In this document: piece after piece, positions 36,353-46,470 of the stretch
Position numbering within the stretch: position 1 is the stretch's first letter
How the letters are laid out: each line of letters begins with the position of its first letter
From: Cronobacter universalis NCTC 9529
Lineage (GTDB): Bacteria > Pseudomonadota > Gammaproteobacteria > Enterobacterales > Enterobacteriaceae
DNA length: 64,000 nt
Reading direction: 5' to 3'
Assembly: GCF_001277175.1 (NCBI RefSeq)
Contig: NZ_CP012257.1
Coordinates: forward strand, 992,001-1,056,000
Notes under the pieces: generated by a model
Databases searched by the model: none
What the model saw: only the letters and a program-made list of their open reading frames with translations
What the model was told of the DNA's origin: nothing
Program-made: the position numbers and the translations under genes

Positions 36353-37132
36353 ATGCTACAGGTCTCTCACCTTCACGCCAGTTTCGACGGCAAGCCCGCG
36401 CTTGCCGATATCAGCCTGACGCTCAATGACGGCGAGCTGCTGGTGGTGCTCGGCCCGTCCGGCTGCGGCAAAACCACGCTGCTGAATCTTATCGCCGGGT
36501 TTTTACCGGTGGAAACGGGCAGCATTACGCTCGACGGCCGCGCCGTCACCGGACCGGGCGCCGATCGCGGCGTGGTGTTTCAGCATGAGGGGCTGCTGCC
36601 GTGGCGCAGCGTGCTCGATAACGTCGCGTTCGGGTTGCAGTTGCAGGGCGTCGGTCGTGAAGAACGCCGCGCGCTGGCGCGGCAGATGCTCGCGAAAGTG
36701 GGGCTTGAGGGCGCGGAAAACCGGTTTATCTGGCAGCTTTCCGGCGGGCAGCGCCAGCGCGTCGGCATCGCCCGCGCGCTGGCGGCCGACCCGCAACTGC
36801 TGCTGCTGGATGAGCCCTTCGGCGCGCTGGACGCCTTTACCCGCGAGCAGATGCAGACGCTGCTGCTGCGCCTGTGGGCGACAAGCGGCAAAAAAGTCCT
36901 GCTGATCACCCATGACATCGAAGAGGCCGTCTTTATGGCGACCGATCTCGTGCTGTTATCGCCAGGGCCAGGGCGCGTGCAGGAGCGGCTGAGCCTTGAT
37001 TTTGCGAGGCGGTTTGTCGCGGGCGAACCGGCGCGCGCCATTAAATCCGATCCGGCATTTATCGCCCGTCGCGAATATGTTCTGAGCCGGGTCTTTGAAT
37101 TACGGGAGAGCGTCCATGAGCGTACTGATTAA
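36353..37132 (+). CDS. tauB: Taurine ABC transporter ATPase
   Basis: A 259-residue ABC ATPase with Walker [10 protein letters not shown] at about residue 38, signature [19 protein letters not shown] and Walker [13 protein letters not shown]. It drives taurine uptake with TauA and TauC. It overlaps tauC by 17 bases. Confidence 0.93.
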   Translation: MLQVSHLHASFDGKPALADISLTLNDGELLVVLGPSGCGKTTLLNLIAGFLPVETGSITLDGRAVTGPGADRGVVFQHEGLLPWRSVLDNVAFGLQLQGVGREERRALARQMLAKVGLEGAENRFIWQLSGGQRQRVGIARALAADPQLLLLDEPFGALDAFTREQMQTLLLRLWATSGKKVLLITHDIEEAVFMATDLVLLSPGPGRVQERLSLDFARRFVAGEPARAIKSDPAFIARREYVLSRVFELRESVHERTD

Positions 37133-37943
37133 CGATAACGCGGCGCGTGCGCCGGTACGCCGCCGCCGTGTGGCCGTACGCCCGGTGACGATAAGCCTCG
37201 CCACGCTCGGCGCGCTGCTGGCGCTCTGGTGGGCGGTGACCGCGCTGCAACTGGTGAGCCCGCTGTTTCTGCCCTCGCCGCAGCAGGTGCTGCGCCAGCT
37301 CATCACCATCGCCGGGCCGCAGGGCTTTATGGACGCCACGCTCTGGGCGCATCTTGGCGCGAGCCTGGGCCGGATGCTGACCGCGCTGCTGGCTGCGGCG
37401 CTTATCGGCATTCCGGTGGGCATCGCCATGGGGCTTAACCCGACGCTGCGCGCCATTCTCGATCCGTTGATTGAGCTTTACCGGCCCATTCCGCCGCTCG
37501 CCTATCTGCCGCTGATGGTTATCTGGTTCGGTATCGGCGAGACCGCCAAAGTGCTGCTGATCTATCTGGCGATTTTCGCGCCGGTGGCGATGTCGGCGCT
37601 GGCGGGCGTGAAGAGCGCGCAGCAGGTGCGTATCCGCGCCGCGCAATCCTTAGGCGCGAGCCGCTGGCAACTGCTGTGGCATGTGATTCTGCCCGGCGCG
37701 CTGCCGGAGATTTTAACCGGCCTGCGCATCGGGCTTGGGGTCGGCTGGTCGACGCTGGTCGCCGCCGAGCTTATCGCCGCCACGCGCGGGCTTGGGTTTA
37801 TGGTGCAGTCCGCCGGTGAGTTTCTGGCGACAGACGTCGTGCTGGCGGGCATCGCGGTAATAGCCCTGGTGGCTTTTATTTTAGAACTGGGGCTGCGCGC
37901 GCTGACGCGCCGTCTGACGCCCTGGCATGGAGAAACGCAATGA
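37116..37943 (+). CDS. tauC: Taurine ABC transporter permease
   Basis: A 275-residue inner-membrane permease. It shares the characteristic segments [20 protein letters not shown] and [20 protein letters not shown] with E. coli TauC. The start at 37116 (MSVLIN) equals the E. coli start and lies within the end of tauB. A longer frame adds 7 residues. It overlaps tauD by four bases (ATGA). Confidence 0.93.
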   Translation: MSVLINDNAARAPVRRRRVAVRPVTISLATLGALLALWWAVTALQLVSPLFLPSPQQVLRQLITIAGPQGFMDATLWAHLGASLGRMLTALLAAALIGIPVGIAMGLNPTLRAILDPLIELYRPIPPLAYLPLMVIWFGIGETAKVLLIYLAIFAPVAMSALAGVKSAQQVRIRAAQSLGASRWQLLWHVILPGALPEILTGLRIGLGVGWSTLVAAELIAATRGLGFMVQSAGEFLATDVVLAGIAVIALVAFILELGLRALTRRLTPWHGETQ

Positions 37944-38791
37944 GCGAACGCATAACCATCACGCCGCTGGGGCCGTATATCGGCGCCCTGGTCTCCGATA
38001 TCAACCTGGCGCGACCGCTGAGCGACAGCCAGTTCGAGCAGCTGTATCACGCGCTCATCCGCCATCAGGTGCTGTTCGTGCGCGACCAGCCGATTACCCC
38101 GCAGCAGCAGCGGGCGCTGGCGATGCGCTTTGGCGATCTGCATATCCACCCGGTCTACCCGCATGCGCAAGGCGTTGAGGAGATTATCGTGCTGGATACG
38201 CATAACGATAACCCGCCGGATAACGATAACTGGCACACCGACGTGACCTTTATCGACACGCCGCCCGCGGGCGCGATCCTGGCGGCGAAAGCGCTGCCGC
38301 CCACCGGCGGCGATACGCTCTGGACGAGCGGCATCGCGGCGTTTGAGGCGCTCTCCGCGCCAATTCAGCAACTGTTAAGCGGCCTGCGCGCCGAGCACGA
38401 TTTCCGTAAGTCGTTCCCGGAGTGGAAGCACACGAAAACGGAGGAAGAGCATCAGCGCTGGCTCACGGCGGTGGAGAAAAACCCGCCGCTGCTGCATCCG
38501 GTGGTGCGCACGCATCCGGTGAGCGGCAAGCAGGCGCTGTTTGTGAACGAAGGGTTTACGACGCGCATTGTCGATGTGTCGCCCAAAGAGAGCGACGCGC
38601 TGCTGAATTTTCTTTTCGCGCATATTACAAAGCCGGAGTTCCAGGTGCGCTGGCGCTGGCAGGAAAACGACGTGGCGCTGTGGGATAACCGCGTGACGCA
38701 GCACTACGCCAACGCCGATTACCTCCCCGCCCGGCGCGTGATGCACCGCGCGACCATCCTTGGCGATAAGCCCTTTTACCGGGCCGGTTAA
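37940..38791 (+). CDS. tauD: Taurine dioxygenase
   Basis: A 283-residue Fe(II)/2-oxoglutarate dioxygenase that converts taurine to sulfite and aminoacetaldehyde. The iron ligands are in NWHTDVTF (His and Asp, residues about 99-101) and in the distal HRATI histidine. The arginine binding 2-oxoglutarate lies just after. It is the last gene of the operon and is followed by a terminator. Confidence 0.94.
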   Translation: MSERITITPLGPYIGALVSDINLARPLSDSQFEQLYHALIRHQVLFVRDQPITPQQQRALAMRFGDLHIHPVYPHAQGVEEIIVLDTHNDNPPDNDNWHTDVTFIDTPPAGAILAAKALPPTGGDTLWTSGIAAFEALSAPIQQLLSGLRAEHDFRKSFPEWKHTKTEEEHQRWLTAVEKNPPLLHPVVRTHPVSGKQALFVNEGFTTRIVDVSPKESDALLNFLFAHITKPEFQVRWRWQENDVALWDNRVTQHYANADYLPARRVMHRATILGDKPFYRAG

Positions 38792-38795
38792 ACAG

Positions 38796-38820
38796 AGGGC
38801 GCTGCGGCGCCCTTTCTTTT
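38796..38820 (+). terminator. Terminator of tauABCD
   Basis: AGGGCGC and GCGCCCT with a 4-base loop, followed by TTCTTTT. Confidence 0.88.
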
Positions 38821-38832
38821 GCGCAGCGCTTG

Positions 38833-38846
38833 TACATTCGGTTACA
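38833..38846 (+). promoter_or_regulatory. RstA box upstream of asr
   Basis: TACATTCGGTTACA matches the RstA consensus TACATNTNGTTACA except for one base. asr is a known RstBA target at acid pH in E. coli. A TATAGT -10 element lies at 38889-38894. Confidence 0.75.
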
Positions 38847-38947
38847 CGCCGATACCAATCACTCACTGAAGCGGCGGCACGGGTTCTCTATAGTGATTTC
38901 CAGAGCCCCGACGCGGGGTAACTAAAAGCCAATTCGAGGGTATAGAG

Positions 38948-39337
38948 ATGAAAAAAGTATTAGCGCTGGTTGTTGCCGCCACTATGGGTCTGTCTGCTGC
39001 TGCGTTCGCGGCTGATAACACCGCTGCACCGGCTCCGGCTGCTGCAACCACTACCACTACTGCTGCACCGGCTAAAGCGCCTGCGGCTAAAACGCATCAC
39101 AAAAAATCGCATAAAAAAGCCGTAGAGCAGAAAGCTCAGGCTGCGAAAAAGCACCACAAGAAAGCCGCTGAGCAGAAACCGGCTGCTGAACAGAAAGCTC
39201 AGGCTGCCAAAAAGCACCACAAAAAAGCTGCCGCTCAGAAACCGGCTGTAGAGCAGAAAGCTCAGGCTGCTAAAAAGCACCACAAAAAAGCAGTGAAACA
39301 TGACGCTGCTAAACCGGCTGCCCAGCCTGCTGCATAA
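38948..39337 (+). CDS. asr: Acid shock protein
   Basis: A 129-residue periplasmic protein with a signal peptide ending AFA. The mature part is Ala/Lys/His/Gln-rich and built from three repeats of [14 protein letters not shown] separated by short PA-rich linkers. Asr is strongly induced at low pH, acts in acid survival and is processed in the periplasm. The repeats make copy number likely to vary between strains. GAGGG and an RstA box precede it. A terminator follows. In E. coli asr lies elsewhere, so its place next to tauD is local to this lineage. Confidence 0.93.
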   Translation: MKKVLALVVAATMGLSAAAFAADNTAAPAPAAATTTTTAAPAKAPAAKTHHKKSHKKAVEQKAQAAKKHHKKAAEQKPAAEQKAQAAKKHHKKAAAQKPAVEQKAQAAKKHHKKAVKHDAAKPAAQPAA

Positions 39338-39359
39338 GTTTTACGATTCCCCCAGTAAT

Positions 39360-39389
39360 TAAAACACCCGGCTTGCCGGGTGTTTTTTT
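39360..39389 (+). terminator. Terminator of asr
   Basis: AACACCCGGC and GCCGGGTGTT around TT, followed by a T-run. Confidence 0.88.
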
Positions 39390-39421
39390 ATGGGTGGCGT
39401 GTAGGCTGAATGGTGTTGTTT

Positions 39422-39450
39422 GTAGGGCGGGTAAGCGGAGCGCACCCGCC
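39422..39450. repeat. REP-like palindrome
   Basis: GGCGGGT and ACCCGCC arms around AAGCGGAGCGC, after the asr terminator. Confidence 0.72.
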
Positions 39451-39511
39451 GTTCGGGGTTTCTCGATCTCGTTCAGAAAGAGCGTCGGTATGAGAGAATA
39501 TATACCAGAGC

Positions 39512-39661
39512 GGTGAATAGGTTCCGTTCGCCATAAAGTCGCCTTCATATGGGCGCTTTGCTCACGCGAACGTGCAAAGGGGGCTCGCCGCCGCCCCCTT
39601 TGCAATCCCGGCTCCCGGCGGAAATCGGCCCTGAGGGGCCGATTTTTTTTAGCCGGAGCAA
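39512..39661 (+). ncRNA. Putative structured RNA element, copy 2
   Basis: The second copy of the element at 35015-35163. From the GCGAAC arm onward the two copies are nearly identical over about 95 bases. The terminator-like hairpin (39624-39650) has identical arms, but a TGAG loop where copy 1 has TTA. The middle section between GTTCGC and GCGAAC is diverged in sequence but equal in length (46 bases). This pattern fits an RNA structure under selection. No protein is likely. Confidence 0.5.
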
Positions 39662-39705
39662 AACCATCCACTTTACCAACCGATTAACGCCCGCGCGGAA
39701 AAAAC

Positions 39706-39734
39706 GGTGGGTGCGCTTCGCTTACCCACCCTAC
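39706..39734. repeat. REP-like palindrome
   Basis: GGTGGGT and ACCCACC arms around GCGCTTCGCTT. Both arms changed together relative to other copies (GC to GT/AC). Confidence 0.72.
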
Positions 39735-39753
39735 GATGAAAATAGTGTTTTTT

Positions 39754-39782
39754 GTAGGGCGGGTAAGCGAAGCGCACCCGCC
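39754..39782. repeat. REP-like palindrome
   Basis: GGCGGGT and ACCCGCC arms around AAGCGAAGCGC, next to the acyltransferase stop codon. Confidence 0.72.
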
Positions 39783-39793
39783 AACAACACCGA

Positions 39794-41512
39794 TTACGGC
39801 GATTCAACCGCGGGCGCAGTCGCGCCGATATACCGCTCCCGACGTGACGCTTTAAGACGCGTTAAATCCACCAGCACCAGCCCGTCCACACAATCGTTAA
39901 ACGCCGGATCGCTGCCGAAATCGATAAACTGCACGCCGCCCGGCTCGCACAGCTCTGAATATTGCTTGTAAAGCGGCGGAATACCGCAGCCCAGATTCCC
40001 CAGCAGCGACTTCAGCCGCGTTAAATCTTCCTGATAATTTTCGCCGCCAAACTGCGCCAGCGCCTCCGGCAGCGACACCGGGTAAGGGCGACGCGAGGCG
40101 GCGAGCGGGTGCTGCGCCGGGAACCAGAGCCGGTAAAACGCGACCAGCAGATCCCGCGCGGCAGGCGGCAGGCCGCCGGAGATAGACACCGGGCCGAAGA
40201 GATAACGGTATTGCGGATAGCGCGCCAGATACGCGCCGATGCCCGACCACAAATAATCGAGCCCGCGGCGTCCCCAGTACTGCGGCTGAATAAAGCTGCG
40301 GCCAAGCTCAATCCCCTGGCTTAAGATCGCTTCCATTCGCTCGTCGTAATGAAACAGGCTATAGCTGTAAAGCCCCTGCGGGCCGCGCTGCGCCACCTGT
40401 TGCGCGGTCGGGATAAACCGGTACGCCCCGACAATCTCCAGCGCCGCGTCGTCCCAGAGCACCAGGTGCCAGTAGTCGTCGTCATAGGCGTCGGTGTCGC
40501 GCCGCTTGCCGCTGCCTTCGCCCACGGCGCGAAAGGCGATTTCACGCAGCCGCCCCAGCTCGCGCAGCACCGGCGCTTCTTCCATACCGTTGCGCCGCCA
40601 CAGATAAATGGTTTTGCCGTCCGGCGTCTCGCCAAGCCTCTCCGCCAGGGCCAGCGCCCGGCGCAGCACGGCCCGGTCTTCCGGCCGCGCGATGGCGCAT
40701 TCGGTTTTAAAGCAGCCCGGCTGTCCTTTGCCAAGCCGTGATACATGCTGGCGAAAACGCGCCGCCGTATCGCGCGGGTGCGCGTTTGCGTCGTGCCAGG
40801 CGCTCCACGGAATACGCTCGCCGATATTGACCGGCAGCGTCGTGCCGCGCTTGCGAAACATCTCGCGAATAAGCATCAGCATGGCGAGCGGCGGGGCGAC
40901 CAGCGCCGCGCCATAGAACGCCAGACTGTTGCGCCCGGCGATATGCACCGGCAGCACCGGCGCGCGGTAGCGGCTCGCGAGCTTCGCAAAACCGGCGTTC
41001 CAGACGCCGTCCTGGATGCCGTCGAGGCCAGGGCGCGATACTTCGCCGGATGGAAAGAAAATCAGCGCGCCGCCGCGTTCAAGATGCGTCTCCATCTCTT
41101 TAATGGCGGTTTTGCGGGTGCGGTTGCCGATGTTATCCACGGCGATAAAGAGCGACGACAGCGGCTCCAGATGGCTCAGCATCCGGTTCGCCACCACGCG
41201 CACGTCGCGCCGCACGCGGGAGATGGCGTAGAGCAGCGCCAGTCCGTCGGCGGTGCCGGTCGGGTGGTTGGCGACGACAACCAGCGGCCCGTTATCCGGG
41301 ATCTGCTCAAGCGCGCGGGCCGGCAGATCGCAGCGAATATCCAGATGCTCCAGCACCTGCTCGACCATATCCAGCCCTTTGAGGTGGCGATGGCGGGCGG
41401 CGAATTCCTGAAACTCTTGTTCATACAGCAGGCGTTTGAGCGTTTTTTTCAGCCACGGGGCGGGGGTTTTCTGCGGGTAGAGATCGTCAAGAACGTTATC
41501 GATGCTGAACAC
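39794..41512 (-). CDS. Two-domain PlsC-like/GNAT acyltransferase, possible OlsF-type ornithine lipid synthase
   Basis: A 572-residue protein. The N-terminal half is a PlsC-like acyltransferase: NHPTGTADGLAL at about residue 82 holds the HX4D motif, and FFPSGEVSR follows near residue 152. The C-terminal half is a GNAT/hemolysin-like acyltransferase (LVLWDDAALEIVGAYRFIP, FIQPQYWGRRGLDYLW). This order matches bifunctional OlsF proteins that make ornithine lipids with both O- and N-acylation (family knowledge). The activity is inferred. The start is GTG at 41512 with GAGGAG upstream. It lies between repeats and hemB. Confidence 0.7.
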   Translation of the reverse strand: MFSIDNVLDDLYPQKTPAPWLKKTLKRLLYEQEFQEFAARHRHLKGLDMVEQVLEHLDIRCDLPARALEQIPDNGPLVVVANHPTGTADGLALLYAISRVRRDVRVVANRMLSHLEPLSSLFIAVDNIGNRTRKTAIKEMETHLERGGALIFFPSGEVSRPGLDGIQDGVWNAGFAKLASRYRAPVLPVHIAGRNSLAFYGAALVAPPLAMLMLIREMFRKRGTTLPVNIGERIPWSAWHDANAHPRDTAARFRQHVSRLGKGQPGCFKTECAIARPEDRAVLRRALALAERLGETPDGKTIYLWRRNGMEEAPVLRELGRLREIAFRAVGEGSGKRRDTDAYDDDYWHLVLWDDAALEIVGAYRFIPTAQQVAQRGPQGLYSYSLFHYDERMEAILSQGIELGRSFIQPQYWGRRGLDYLWSGIGAYLARYPQYRYLFGPVSISGGLPPAARDLLVAFYRLWFPAQHPLAASRRPYPVSLPEALAQFGGENYQEDLTRLKSLLGNLGCGIPPLYKQYSELCEPGGVQFIDFGSDPAFNDCVDGLVLVDLTRLKASRRERYIGATAPAVESP

Positions 41513-41649
41513 GGTTGTGTCTCCTCGGGAACCGTCTGCGAATAGTGATAGACCCGGAAGATGACGGACGCATGTCAGGGGCGTGAAGGAATGGTCACAG
41601 CGTGTTGAGGAGGAGAAAACGCGGCGGACAGAGCGCCCGCCGCGACAGG

Positions 41650-42627
41650 TCAGAGAATGTTTTTCTCGGCCAGGTCGAGCGCGAAGTAGCTGAAGATAAG
41701 ATCCGCGCCCGCGCGCTTGATGGCGCCGAGGCTTTCCAGGATCACTTTCTCTTCATCAATAGCGCCCGCCTGGGCGGCGAATTTGATCATCGCGTATTCG
41801 CCGCTCACCTGGTAGGCGCCGAGCGGCAGGCTGGTGCGCTCGCGCACGTCGCGCAGGATGTCGAGATAAGCGCCCGCCGGTTTGACCATCAGCGCGTCCG
41901 CGCCTTCGGCTTCATCCAGCAGCGATTCGCGGATCGCCTCGCGGCGGTTCATCGGGCTCATCTGATAGGTTTTGCGGTCGCCTTTCAGCGCGGTGCCCGC
42001 CGCTTCGCGGAACGGGCCGTAGAACGATGACGCGAATTTGGTGGAGTAAGAGAAAATCGCGGTGTCCGTGAAGCCCGCGGCGTCGAGCGCCTGGCGAATG
42101 GCTTTCACCTGGCCGTCCATCGCTGCGGAGGGCGCGATAAAGTCCGCGCCCGCGGCGGCGGCAACCACAGCCTGACGACCCAGGTTTACCAGCGTCGCGT
42201 CGTTATCCACGCCGTGTTCGCACAGCACGCCGCAGTGGCCGTGGCTGGTGTATTCGCAAAAGCAGGTGTCAGACATCACGACCATTTCCGGCACGGCGTC
42301 TTTGGCGATACGCGACATGCGCGCCACCAGGCCGTTTTCGTTCCAGGTGTCGCTGCCGCACTCGTCGGTGTGGTGGGAAATACCGAAGGTCATCACGGAG
42401 CGGATGCCCGCTTTCGCAATACGTTCGATTTCACGGGCGAGGTATCTTTCCGGGATACGCATCACGCCTGGCATGGCGGCGATCGGTTTGTAGTCGTCCA
42501 GCTCTTCCTCAACGAAAATCGGCAGCACCAGATCGTTGCGGCTTAATGAGGTTTCTTCAAACATGGCGCGCAGCGAGGCGTTCTGACGCAGGCGGCGCGG
42601 GCGGGAACTCAATGAAAAATCGGCCAT
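41650..42627 (-). CDS. hemB: Porphobilinogen synthase
   Basis: A 325-residue enzyme that joins two 5-aminolevulinate molecules in haem synthesis. It has metal-binding cysteines in [14 protein letters not shown] (about residues 118-131), and the two Schiff-base lysines are in [12 protein letters not shown] and [10 protein letters not shown]. It is monocistronic here. The neighbouring order tau-hemB is shared with E. coli apart from inserted genes. Confidence 0.96.
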   Translation of the reverse strand: MADFSLSSRPRRLRQNASLRAMFEETSLSRNDLVLPIFVEEELDDYKPIAAMPGVMRIPERYLAREIERIAKAGIRSVMTFGISHHTDECGSDTWNENGLVARMSRIAKDAVPEMVVMSDTCFCEYTSHGHCGVLCEHGVDNDATLVNLGRQAVVAAAAGADFIAPSAAMDGQVKAIRQALDAAGFTDTAIFSYSTKFASSFYGPFREAAGTALKGDRKTYQMSPMNRREAIRESLLDEAEGADALMVKPAGAYLDILRDVRERTSLPLGAYQVSGEYAMIKFAAQAGAIDEEKVILESLGAIKRAGADLIFSYFALDLAEKNIL

Positions 42628-42774
42628 AGTTGCTTCTTATCAGAGAAATGGGACAGGCTTTATTTTAACCCGAAACAGGAAGGGATGTTTGACGATTGTG
42701 GGCGCTAAATCACGCGCACCCGCAACGCATAAGGCCTGCCGGGGAATTCGCGCGGGCAGGCCGTGAGGCGCGCG

Positions 42775-43272
42775 TCAGGCAACGCGCTCCTGGAGCAGCT
42801 CAATCAGGCGCTCCAGCGCAAAGACCGCCGCCTGATCGATAACGGTTTTCGGATCGCCGTTAAAATGACGTTTTTCCGCCACGGTTTCCTCGCCTGGCAT
42901 GCCCCAGCCAAACCAGACAGTGCCAGGCGGCGTGCCGTCTTCGCCGCCGGATGGCCCGGCGTAACCGCTGACCGCGAGGCTGACATCTTCCCCCGAGCGT
43001 TCGCGGGCGCCTGCCGCCATTTCATGCACCGTCTGTTCGCTCACGGCGGTATAGAGGCGCAGCGTCTCTTCTTTTACGCCCAGCATGCGCTGCTTGGCTT
43101 CATTGGTGTAAGTGATAAAACCGCTCGAATAAAACGCGGTGGTATCTTCGGTGGCGCACAGGGAGTAGGTCACAAGCCCGCCGGTGCAGGATTCCGCGGT
43201 CGCCAGGCGTAGCTTGTGCTGGTTAAGCCAGATACCGGCCTGTTTTGCGGCGTGCTGAAGTTTTTCGTTCAT
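42775..43272 (-). CDS. CinA C-terminal domain protein (PncC/YdeJ-like amidase)
   Basis: A 165-residue stand-alone CinA-C domain. It has the nicotinamide-nucleotide amidase core TAESCTGG with the catalytic serine, the ITYTNEAKQRMLGV block and SGYAGPSGG. Family members deamidate NMN in NAD salvage. This copy most resembles YdeJ, whose activity is less certain. The start at 43272 (MNEKLQ) has GGAG in range. A longer start at 43290 adds MENVNR. Confidence 0.82.
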   Translation of the reverse strand: MNEKLQHAAKQAGIWLNQHKLRLATAESCTGGLVTYSLCATEDTTAFYSSGFITYTNEAKQRMLGVKEETLRLYTAVSEQTVHEMAAGARERSGEDVSLAVSGYAGPSGGEDGTPPGTVWFGWGMPGEETVAEKRHFNGDPKTVIDQAAVFALERLIELLQERVA

Positions 43273-43670
43273 TCGATTCACGTTCTCCATGCCATTAAGA
43301 TATTCATATTATAGATGAGTATCAGGCCGGCAATGTAAAGAACGCTGGGAGCGCAGCGGCGAATGCTTTTTATCACTGATAGCTATCTTATCTTTAGACT
43401 CAATATTCCAGATGCGGATATTTAAATTATCAATTATTTTACGATAATAAAAGCGGCGGGTTTTTAGCCTGGCAAGGCATAAAGGGGCAGTAAGCGTGAA
43501 GCCGGTTTTATTCCTAAATAATAACGGAGTTTGAATTCGTACAATTAGTAAAGAAGAATTGAACCTTTAATTTTTCAGCGTGCATAATTTTGTCGTTAAT
43601 ACATCACGCTTGTATTACGGCAAACCATTTGATGGACCAACTTTGTGACGTCCCTGAGGAGGGATGATAA
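43273..43670. other. AT-rich intergenic region upstream of the autotransporter
   Basis: About 400 bases, much richer in A and T than the flanks, with no recognised gene. It probably carries the autotransporter promoter. High AT content fits H-NS silencing (inference). Confidence 0.4.
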
Positions 43671-46448
43671 ATGCACTCCTGGAAAAAGAAACTTGTAGTC
43701 TCACAATTAGCCGTGGCCTGCACGATGGCTATCGCTTCTCAGGCCTCCGCTGCCACGGATATTTCAGGCAAAAGCTACGACACGTTTTATTATGACGGCG
43801 GCATTATGTATCAGGGCTATGTCGGTTACGATTATGGCGCTGATTATTATAACGGCAATATTTACCCGCAAATTTCCGGCGCGCATGTCGAGGGTGTTAT
43901 TTCCACCTGGTATCTTGATGACGGCACCAGCAATAATGCCAACCGCAACGCGCTGACCATTAAAGACAGCACTATTCACGGGATGATCACCTCTCAGTGC
44001 ATGACGGACAACTGCGATAACCGCACCGGAGATTACCTCTATAACCGTCTCGCGTTAACCGTCGATAACTCCACCATCGACGATGACTTCGAACACTACA
44101 CTTATTATAACGCCGATGATAAAACGACGGCGTCTCAGGATATTTATAATCTCGGCACGGCTATTACGCTGGATCAGGAAACCGACCTGGTTATTCAGAA
44201 TAATTCCCATGTCGCGGGTATTACGCTGACGCAGGGATATGAATGGGAAGATAATCAGGATGTGACGTCTCCCACTGGCGCAAATAGCGGCGAGATTTTT
44301 AATAACAGCGTTGTGGTGACTGACTCTGTGCTGAGTTCCGGCTCATGGACGGACGAAGGCACCGACGGTTTTTATGGCCACACCGGTAAAGCCAGCGATT
44401 ACGACAACGCGATGACCGCTGACGATATCGCGCTCGCCGTGATCGCCAATCCTGCTGCCGATAACGCCATGCAGACGACGGCCTCTTTCGATCGGTCAAC
44501 GATTAACGGCGACATCTATTTCGAAAGCACCTTCGACGAAAACTTTGGCGGTTATGATCGCACCACGCTGGATGAAAACGGCAACCCGGTGACCACGCAT
44601 GTTGACGCTTATGACGTGAACGGCGACGGCACGCTGGATTCTAACGGCTGGGATAATACCGACCGCCTGGACGTGACGCTCACCAACGGCAGCAAATGGG
44701 TGGGGGCGGCGATTTCTGACGTCGAAGCGACCGCCGAGCTGTATGACTATCAGCCGAACAGCCTCTGGCCTGGCTCCACATTTGGCATCGAAAACAGCGA
44801 TACCGCGTTTAACGAAGCCGGCCATGTGACGGGCAATGAAGTCTACCAGAGCGGTATTTTCAACGTGACGCTGCAAAACGGCTCCGAGTGGGATACCCGT
44901 AAAGTGTCGAACATCGACGCGCTGGCGGTCGATAATTATTCGCAGGTGAATGTCGAAAGCTCATCGCTTCTGGCGGATTCCATCACGCTGACCAATGCTT
45001 CGACGCTGAATATTGGCGACGACGGCGCGGTGGCGACGGATTCACTGACGCTGGACAGCGGCAGCCAGGCGACGCTCACGGAAGAGACCGCTGCGCTGTA
45101 CGCCAATACGCTGACCATCGATAACGGCGCGCAGCTCAACCTCGGCACAGGCCAGGTGGATGCCGATAATGTCGTGCTGACCGACGATGGCGTGCTGAAT
45201 GTGGCGAGCCGCGACTACGTACTGGACGCTTCCCTGAATAACGCGCGTTATGTCACCAACGATCCGAATCAGCCGGATTATGACGAAGGCGTGATTGCGC
45301 TGAATTCAGATGGCCATCTGGCGGTGAACGGCGATGTGGCGGGTAATTACCGGGTGCGTATCGATAACGCCACCGGCGCGGGCTCGATTGCTGATTATAA
45401 AGGCAACGAAGTGCTGCGCGTGTATGACGATAACGACGCCACTTCGGCGCGCTTTACCGCCGCCAACACAGCGGATCTGGGCGCGTACACCTACGAGGCG
45501 CAGCAGCAGGGCGATACCGTGGTGCTGAAACAGCGCGAGCTGACCGACTACGCCAATATGGCGCTGAGCATTCCATCCGCGAATACCAATATCTGGAATC
45601 TGGAGCAGGATGTGCTGAGTTCGCGTCTCGCGCAGGGGCGCCATACGCCGGCGGATCCCGGCGGCGCGTGGGTGACCTACTTCGGCGGCAACTTCAATGG
45701 CGATACCGGCGAGCTGAGCTATGACCAGGATGTCAACGGCCTGATGGTCGGTATCGATAAGCAGGTGGAAGGCAACCACGCGAAGTGGATGATCGGCGCG
45801 GCCGCAGGCTTTGCGAAAGGCGATATGGACGATCGTACCGGCAGCGTCGATCAGGACAGCCAGTCCGCGCGTCTGTATTCTTCCGCGCAGTTCGCCAATA
45901 ACGTCTTTGTGGATACCAGCCTGAGCTACAGCCATTACAGCAATGACCTGAGCGCGGTAATGAGCAACGGCCAGGCGGTCTCCGGTGACGCATCCTCCGA
46001 CGCCTGGGGCTTTGGCCTGAAGCTGGGCTATGACTGGCAGTTCAATACGCAGGGTTATCTGACCCCGTATGCCGGCGTTTCCGGTCTGTTCCAGGATGGC
46101 GACGGCTATCAACTGAGCAACGACATGCGCGTCAACAGCCAGTCTTATGACAGCCTGCGTTATGAACTGGGCGCGGATCTCGGCTACACGTTCAGTTACG
46201 GCAACGACCAGGCCTTCACGCCATACGCGAAGCTGGCTTACGTCTATGACGACGCGAACGGTAATGACGCCGACGTGAACGGCGACAATATCGATAACGG
46301 CGTGGAAGGCTCCGCGGTGCGCGCAGGGCTTGGCGGTAAGTTCAGCTTCACCAAAAACTTCAGCGCCTATGCCGATGCGAACTACCTGGGCGGCGGCGAT
46401 GTGGATCAGGACTGGGCCGCCAATGTTGGCGTCAAATACACCTGGTAA
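43671..46448 (+). CDS. Autotransporter with pertactin-like passenger and C-terminal beta-barrel
   Basis: A 925-residue type Va secreted protein. It has a long-type signal peptide ending ASA at residue 27. The passenger (about 28-640) is rich in Asn, Asp, Thr and Tyr with short beta-helix repeats (LTLDSGSQATLT, LTIDNGAQLNLG). The C-terminal about 285 residues form the translocator barrel, starting near GGAWVTYFGGNF and ending NVGVKYTW with the terminal aromatic. The passenger ligand is unknown. E. coli has an autotransporter gene (yaiT/ehaA) in this place, so the site is conserved though the protein may not be. A GAGGAGG site precedes the start. Confidence 0.9.
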   Translation: MHSWKKKLVVSQLAVACTMAIASQASAATDISGKSYDTFYYDGGIMYQGYVGYDYGADYYNGNIYPQISGAHVEGVISTWYLDDGTSNNANRNALTIKDSTIHGMITSQCMTDNCDNRTGDYLYNRLALTVDNSTIDDDFEHYTYYNADDKTTASQDIYNLGTAITLDQETDLVIQNNSHVAGITLTQGYEWEDNQDVTSPTGANSGEIFNNSVVVTDSVLSSGSWTDEGTDGFYGHTGKASDYDNAMTADDIALAVIANPAADNAMQTTASFDRSTINGDIYFESTFDENFGGYDRTTLDENGNPVTTHVDAYDVNGDGTLDSNGWDNTDRLDVTLTNGSKWVGAAISDVEATAELYDYQPNSLWPGSTFGIENSDTAFNEAGHVTGNEVYQSGIFNVTLQNGSEWDTRKVSNIDALAVDNYSQVNVESSSLLADSITLTNASTLNIGDDGAVATDSLTLDSGSQATLTEETAALYANTLTIDNGAQLNLGTGQVDADNVVLTDDGVLNVASRDYVLDASLNNARYVTNDPNQPDYDEGVIALNSDGHLAVNGDVAGNYRVRIDNATGAGSIADYKGNEVLRVYDDNDATSARFTAANTADLGAYTYEAQQQGDTVVLKQRELTDYANMALSIPSANTNIWNLEQDVLSSRLAQGRHTPADPGGAWVTYFGGNFNGDTGELSYDQDVNGLMVGIDKQVEGNHAKWMIGAAAGFAKGDMDDRTGSVDQDSQSARLYSSAQFANNVFVDTSLSYSHYSNDLSAVMSNGQAVSGDASSDAWGFGLKLGYDWQFNTQGYLTPYAGVSGLFQDGDGYQLSNDMRVNSQSYDSLRYELGADLGYTFSYGNDQAFTPYAKLAYVYDDANGNDADVNGDNIDNGVEGSAVRAGLGGKFSFTKNFSAYADANYLGGGDVDQDWAANVGVKYTW

Positions 46449-46470
46449 TCTCGTCAGTTAGCGTCAAAAG

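Larger units (their letters stand above)
39338..39793. other. Repeat-rich intergenic region between asr and the acyltransferase
   Basis: No gene is seen. It holds the asr terminator, REP-like palindromes at 39422-39450, 39706-39734 and 39754-39782, and the second RNA-like element at 39512-39661. Confidence 0.6.

Noticed and set aside
34887..39782. A possible CRISPR-like array from repeated palindromes
   Set aside because: The repeats are irregularly spaced, occur in both orientations and are typical REP palindromes, with no regular spacers or cas genes.
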